From: Deltaproteobacteria bacterium
GTDB taxonomy: Bacteria; Desulfobacterota; Syntrophia; Syntrophales; UBA2210
Reading direction: 5' to 3'
Length of the DNA stretch: 36,349 nucleotides
Assembly (NCBI GenBank): GCA_019313905.1
Contig: JAFDAI010000032.1
Span: forward strand, 1-36,349
The position numbers and the translations under genes are program-made. How positions within the stretch are numbered: position 1 is the first letter of the stretch; each line of letters begins with the position of its first letter. The notes under the pieces were generated by a model that saw nothing but the letters and a program-made list of their open reading frames with translations, was not told the origin of the DNA and did no database searches. Positions 32,677-36,349 of this stretch are shown one piece after another.

Positions 32677-33441
32677 TCAAAGTTTGTCCCTAGATCTGTT
32701 ACTCACGATTTTTTCCGCGGTTTTCAGATCATCAGTAGTATTGATTCCCATGGCTTCGGAAGGGTCAACTATTATAAATGATCCGGTCTTGCGATTTTCC
32801 CCGCGGGCGATCTCGAAGATATCGGTAAGGTAATACTCGCCCTGGATATTTTTGTTGTCTATCTTTTTTACAGCTTCGAAGAGGAAGGCATTTTCAGCGC
32901 AGTATATTCCTGTGTTTATTTCCTTTATCATCTTTTCCTCTGCGCCGGCATCGCGTGCCTCAACGATTTTCAGGACATTTCCCTCTTCATTCTTTACGAC
33001 TCTTCCATAACTGCCCGGATCATCGAGAATGGCGGTCATGACGGTTATGGCGGCGCTGTTTGCCCGGTGGTTTTTCAGCAGGCCTTCTATTGTAGAGGGA
33101 AGAAGAAGGGGCACGTCCCCGCACAGTATAAGCACATCTCCATCGAAATCACGCAGGGCATCTCCGGCCTGGAGCACCGCGTGGGCGGTGCCAAGCTGTT
33201 TTGCCTGGCAGGCATAGATCAGATCCTGATCCTTCATGGCATTTTTGACCATGTGCGCCTGATGTCCTGTTACAACGACGGTTTTTTCTGAGCCGAGGTT
33301 TTGCGCAAGCGCGACCACGTACCATAATATGGGTTTTCCACAGATTGGATGCAGAACCTTCGCCAGATCGGATTTCATCCTTGTGCCCTTGCCGGCAGCC
33401 AGGATAATAGTGGACAGGCCTTCTCTTTTCCGGTTTGCCAT
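32677..33441 (-). CDS. Stand-alone nucleotidyltransferase, GlmU N-terminal-domain type
   Basis: This 254-aa protein is a Rossmann-like sugar-1-phosphate uridylyltransferase: LSTIILAAGKGTRMKSDLAKVLHPICGKPIL (nucleotide loop and lysine), QLGTAHAVLQA, LCGDVPLL, GSYGRVV and EINTGIYC. These are the features of the GlmU pyrophosphorylase half, which makes UDP-GlcNAc from GlcNAc-1-P and UTP. The left-handed beta-helix acetyltransferase half is absent, since the protein ends after about 250 residues. It may be a separate UDP-GlcNAc pyrophosphorylase whose acetyltransferase lies elsewhere. It is 13 bp after the CNNM gene at 33455. Confidence 0.9.
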   Translation of the reverse strand: MANRKREGLSTIILAAGKGTRMKSDLAKVLHPICGKPILWYVVALAQNLGSEKTVVVTGHQAHMVKNAMKDQDLIYACQAKQLGTAHAVLQAGDALRDFDGDVLILCGDVPLLLPSTIEGLLKNHRANSAAITVMTAILDDPGSYGRVVKNEEGNVLKIVEARDAGAEEKMIKEINTGIYCAENAFLFEAVKKIDNKNIQGEYYLTDIFEIARGENRKTGSFIIVDPSEAMGINTTDDLKTAEKIVSNRSRDKL

Positions 33442-33454
33442 TGGTTATACCTTT

Positions 33455-34750
33455 CTATCGGAGTAGATCCATGCCGGGAGGGAGTACTACCAGTACTTCC
33501 CGGATCAATTTCATATCAGCATCCTCTATGACAAAGAGGAGAGGTCCATGTTTGAAGGTATCACTTCTCCCGGGTATTCTCCCCATCTTATACAATATAA
33601 AACCGCCGAGAGTCTCATAGTCTCCATGGGGAATATCAACTGGTATCAGATTTCGCACGGTGTCTATCTTTACCTGCGCGTCAAAAAGATATTTTCCCGG
33701 TCCGACCTTTCTATATAGTACAGCTCCGTTACTGTGGCATTCGTCTTCAATCTCGCCTACAATTTCTTCCAGTATATCTTCAATAGTTACAATGCCTACG
33801 GCCCCTCCATATTCATCAACAATAACGGCCATATGTTCGCCCCTTTTCTGCAGTTCAAAGAAGAGCTCCTTCGCCGGTTTTGTTTCAGGAACATAGAGAA
33901 CGTTTTTTTTCATGCAACTTTCAATGAGAATTTCATCCGGCGAAAGAAGATTCTGATCTTTCCTGTAGATAGCCTCCAGGATGTCAAAAGAATATAATAT
34001 GCCGATAATATCGAATACCTTCTCACTGTAAACGGGTATATGAGAATAACCTCTTTCGGCAATGACCCGTGTAGCCTCTCTCATGGTGGTTTTAGCCGGC
34101 AGGAGGGTCACATTGGATAATGGCACCATAATCTGGTCTGTCGTGGAGTCGGAAAAGTCAAAAATCTTCTGTATCATCTCTTTTTCCGACTTCATGATGT
34201 CCCCACCGCTCTTCTCCTCTTGCAGGAGCGATTCCAGCCCGTTTTTCGTTATATATGAAGAATAGACGAGATCTTTTTTTCCTGAGAACGTGTAAACAAC
34301 CCTTCGTGAGATTTTTGACAGAACAAAAACAATGGGATAAAAAATCCATGAAAAGATCCATATAAACCAGGAAATCTTAGGGGCCATAAGATCCGCGTGC
34401 TGCTGGAAAATGCTTTTGGGTATGACCTCGCCCACGATCAGGATGAGGGGTATCATGACTACTATGGAGAGTAGTTCACCCCTTTCTGTCCCGAACGTGG
34501 ATATGAACATGGCGGTGGTGATGACGGTGTTACTGACGGCGCAGAGATTTGTGCCGGTCAGTGTCGTGGACAGAAACCACTCCGGTTTTTCCATCAGCCT
34601 CAACGCGATAGATGCTGAACGAGAACCGGCTTTTGCCTTTTGTCTCACAATGTTGATATCGCAGGCAACCAGGGCGATTTCTCCTCCGGAGAACAGCCCT
34701 TCCAGGCACAGAAATATGAGGAGGGGGAAGAAAAACAAGAGATCAGGCAT
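33455..34750 (-). CDS. CNNM/CorC-type membrane protein with CBS pair (HlyC/CorC family)
   Basis: The 431-aa protein has an N-terminal DUF21/CNNM membrane region (about residues 1-190; [38 protein letters not shown]). A CBS pair follows ([19 protein letters not shown] and [36 protein letters not shown]), then a CorC_HlyC domain at the end. CNNM/CorC proteins handle Mg2+ (efflux or transport), and several were misnamed haemolysins. It overlaps the next upstream gene by 8 bp, a tandem paralogue pair. Confidence 0.93.
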   Translation of the reverse strand: MPDLLFFFPLLIFLCLEGLFSGGEIALVACDINIVRQKAKAGSRSASIALRLMEKPEWFLSTTLTGTNLCAVSNTVITTAMFISTFGTERGELLSIVVMIPLILIVGEVIPKSIFQQHADLMAPKISWFIWIFSWIFYPIVFVLSKISRRVVYTFSGKKDLVYSSYITKNGLESLLQEEKSGGDIMKSEKEMIQKIFDFSDSTTDQIMVPLSNVTLLPAKTTMREATRVIAERGYSHIPVYSEKVFDIIGILYSFDILEAIYRKDQNLLSPDEILIESCMKKNVLYVPETKPAKELFFELQKRGEHMAVIVDEYGGAVGIVTIEDILEEIVGEIEDECHSNGAVLYRKVGPGKYLFDAQVKIDTVRNLIPVDIPHGDYETLGGFILYKMGRIPGRSDTFKHGPLLFVIEDADMKLIREVLVVLPPGMDLLR

Positions 34751-35993
34751 CGCGGGGGTCCTCCTTTTTCATGACCTTTATGGTCAGTATCCTAGCCTTA
34801 TCTATTTTTTCCACCTTGAAGATGTATTTTTCCACGGACACCTCTTCACCTTCCGCCGGCAGTTTTCCAAACAAGTGAAATACAAAACCTCCCACTGTGT
34901 CAAATTCTTCCGTCGAGACAGGAACCTCCACAAGTTCGCTGAAGTCTTCAATATCCATCATGCCGGAGATCATAAATGTATCTTCACTGATCTTGCGAAA
35001 CATTCTCCGGGTGTAGCTGTGCTCTTCATAAATATCCACAAAAAGATTCCTGAGAATATCATTCAGAGTTACAAGCCCGGCCACACCCCCATACTCGTCA
35101 ACCACCATGGCCATCTTAAGCCTTCTTGTCTGGAAGTCTCTGAGCATTTCGTCCGCTCTCTTTTCCATAGGGACAAAGTAAGGCTTCTTGAGAAGATGTT
35201 GCCAGTTAACATTCCTGTACTCCCTCCCTGTTCCGGCCAACAGGTGTTTTGCATGCAGAATACCCAGGATATTGTCTCTGTCTGTTCCATAGACGGGTAT
35301 TCTTGATACGCGTGCCTTTATAATTTCCTGTTCTATTTCCTGTATATTCATGGAGATCGGGAGGCAGAACATGTCAACCCTCGGTATCATTATGTCCGAT
35401 ACTTTCGTGTCGGCAAGCTCAAATTTCTGGGATTCTTCCAGAGCTCCTTCCTGATGGCCTGCGTCAACCAGTGCCTTGAATTCGTCTTCGGTTAGCGCCT
35501 TTTTACCCCCCCGGCTGTCTTTGCTGAAGAGTGATACGAACATGTCTGATATCTTTTCAAGAGACCAGACCACAGGGCGCAACAGCCCAGTGACCAAGAC
35601 CAGTGGAAGCGCAACGGAGCTGGAAAACCGGATTGGATGGGTAACCGCGAAGGTCTTTGGTATCGCTTCGCCGAAGATAATAAGGGTGATACTTGCGGCG
35701 GCTATTGCCATCCATTTGCCTTCAGTTCCAAAGATATAGATAAAGGCGGAAGTTGTTAGAACAGAGATCGCGATATTTACGGATTCGTTGCCTGTAATAA
35801 TGGTGACGAGAAGCCTTCGGGGCCGTCCCAGCAGTTTCCTGACGGATGCCGAAAAGGGGATCCCTTCCTCCTTCATCTTGTGGAGATGCAGGGAGGTAAG
35901 GGAGAATATAGACGCCTCGGAACCGGAAAAAAATCCCGACAGGACGAGAAAGACAGCCAATAAGATCAACTTAAAGGTAATTTCGTATTCCAA
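34743..35993 (-). CDS. Second CNNM/CorC-type membrane protein with CBS pair
   Basis: The 416-aa protein is a paralogue of the gene that follows it: DUF21 membrane part (VFLVLSGFFSGSEASIFSLT, GNESVNIAISVLTTSAFIYIFGTE), CBS pair (QEIEQEIIKARVSRIPVYGTDRDNILGILHAKHLL and RLKMAMVVDEYGGVAGLVTLNDILRNLF), and a CorC_HlyC end. The start is TTG (35993), the only usable start before an upstream in-frame TGA. The pair probably acts in Mg2+ or Co2+ homeostasis, perhaps as a heterodimer. Confidence 0.93.
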   Translation of the reverse strand: MEYEITFKLILLAVFLVLSGFFSGSEASIFSLTSLHLHKMKEEGIPFSASVRKLLGRPRRLLVTIITGNESVNIAISVLTTSAFIYIFGTEGKWMAIAAASITLIIFGEAIPKTFAVTHPIRFSSSVALPLVLVTGLLRPVVWSLEKISDMFVSLFSKDSRGGKKALTEDEFKALVDAGHQEGALEESQKFELADTKVSDIMIPRVDMFCLPISMNIQEIEQEIIKARVSRIPVYGTDRDNILGILHAKHLLAGTGREYRNVNWQHLLKKPYFVPMEKRADEMLRDFQTRRLKMAMVVDEYGGVAGLVTLNDILRNLFVDIYEEHSYTRRMFRKISEDTFMISGMMDIEDFSELVEVPVSTEEFDTVGGFVFHLFGKLPAEGEEVSVEKYIFKVEKIDKARILTIKVMKKEDPRDA

Positions 35994-35999
35994 TGGTTT

Positions 36000-36306
36000 T
36001 AAAAGCTTTCGTAAATAGGATCAATCCTGGATTGCCACGCCGCAGATTTTCCTCTTTCCCGGATGGGAGGTAAAAGAGGATGATAAAGCAATCAAACCCT
36101 TCAACTTTCTGTAGATTATCCTTACTTTTAGGAAAAGTCAACACATCAGGAGACTTTTGAGTTTCGGGTTTCGGATGGCGAAGCTTTTTACGAAGGTGTC
36201 ATCTCTGAGTGAAAATCAACTGTCTACCTGTGTGGTTGAAGTTCCCCCAAAGTGATGGACACACCGAAAAGTTAGAGATAAAGAAAGAAGAACTTGGAGG
36301 TGTGCA
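36000..36306. other. Intergenic region before the right-edge IS
   Basis: About 300 bp without a credible ORF or known RNA. It should contain the promoter of the CNNM pair (minus strand) and, from about 36250, the left end of an IS (TGATGGACACACC near 36253-36265). No other structure was seen. Confidence 0.5.
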
Positions 36307-36349
36307 ATGGAAAACAAGAGAGAACGAAGGACTTTTGACAAAGAATTCA
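36253..36349 (+). mobile_element. Left end of an IS3-like insertion sequence (truncated by window)
   Basis: TGATGGACACACC starts about 50 bp before a short ORF with a good ribosome binding site (GGAGG) and looks like an IS terminal inverted repeat. The right end lies beyond the window, so the family call rests on the ORF start. Confidence 0.5.
36307..36349 (+). CDS. Transposase OrfA-like, partial (IS3-type start)
   Basis: Only 14 codons are visible (Met-Glu-Asn-Lys-Arg-Glu-Arg-Arg-Thr-Phe-Asp-Lys-Glu-Phe). The RRTFxKEF pattern is typical of the first residues of IS3-family OrfA helix-turn-helix proteins. GGAGG precedes the ATG. The product is cut by the window edge. Confidence 0.55.
   Translation, partial: MENKRERRTFDKEF

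Overview
The window looks like a chromosomal contig of a Gram-negative anaerobe of the Deltaproteobacteria/Desulfobacterota type. The evidence is the gene content and order (serC-serA-purA-rsfS-comF-rfaE2-dksA-priA on one strand), class A RNase P RNA, paired FeoA, an outer-membrane LbtU-type porin, a heptose adenylyltransferase (LPS) and PEP synthase. This placement is inference from gene content; no marker gene for phylogeny was searched. Layout: (1) 1-4261 is an integron. A typical integron integrase (intI, plus strand) is divergent from a minus-strand cassette carrying a heavy-metal P-type ATPase. The cassette is bounded by a GTTAGAT recombination point in attI and by a palindromic attC of about 87 bp. 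A second minus-strand gene set follows: a zinc-ribbon membrane protein, a coupled 45-aa protein, and the start of another ORF. (2) 4416-13297 is a long minus-strand housekeeping run: serC, serA, purA, rsfS, comF, rfaE2, a DksA/TraR protein and priA. rsfS appears to start with a rare ATT codon. (3) 13632-14993 is radA. (4) 15227-18128 carries a NicO-type metal transporter with its DUF1007 partner, a TauE/SafE permease and a PadR regulator. (5) 18345-26063 is a ferrous iron uptake locus: DtxR-type regulator, two FeoA, FeoB split into a GTPase and a membrane protein, two small periplasmic proteins whose predicted mature N-terminus is histidine, an LbtU-type porin, a FeoC-like winged-helix protein and a transglutaminase-like protein. 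Three DtxR-box-like palindromes lie at the regulator and feoA promoters. (6) 26306-30038 holds a DMT permease, a CAT-anticodon tRNA, a zinc-ribbon coiled-coil protein, an RNase HI, rnpB and an M48 lipoprotein protease. (7) 30197-35993 holds ppsA, a stand-alone uridylyltransferase and two CNNM/CorC-type membrane proteins. (8) The right edge enters an IS3-like element. The least expected features are three dispersed foldback elements of about 142-147 bp (14994-15140, 16128-16269, 28605-28747). They share a core, but their terminal arms differ in sequence while remaining self-complementary, and internal stems show compensatory changes. One copy sits between codons 3 and 4 of the NicO transporter, in frame, with a perfect 5-bp target duplication. 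Another replaces the C-terminus of RNase HI. Together with the integron, these are the best candidates for an under-described system here.
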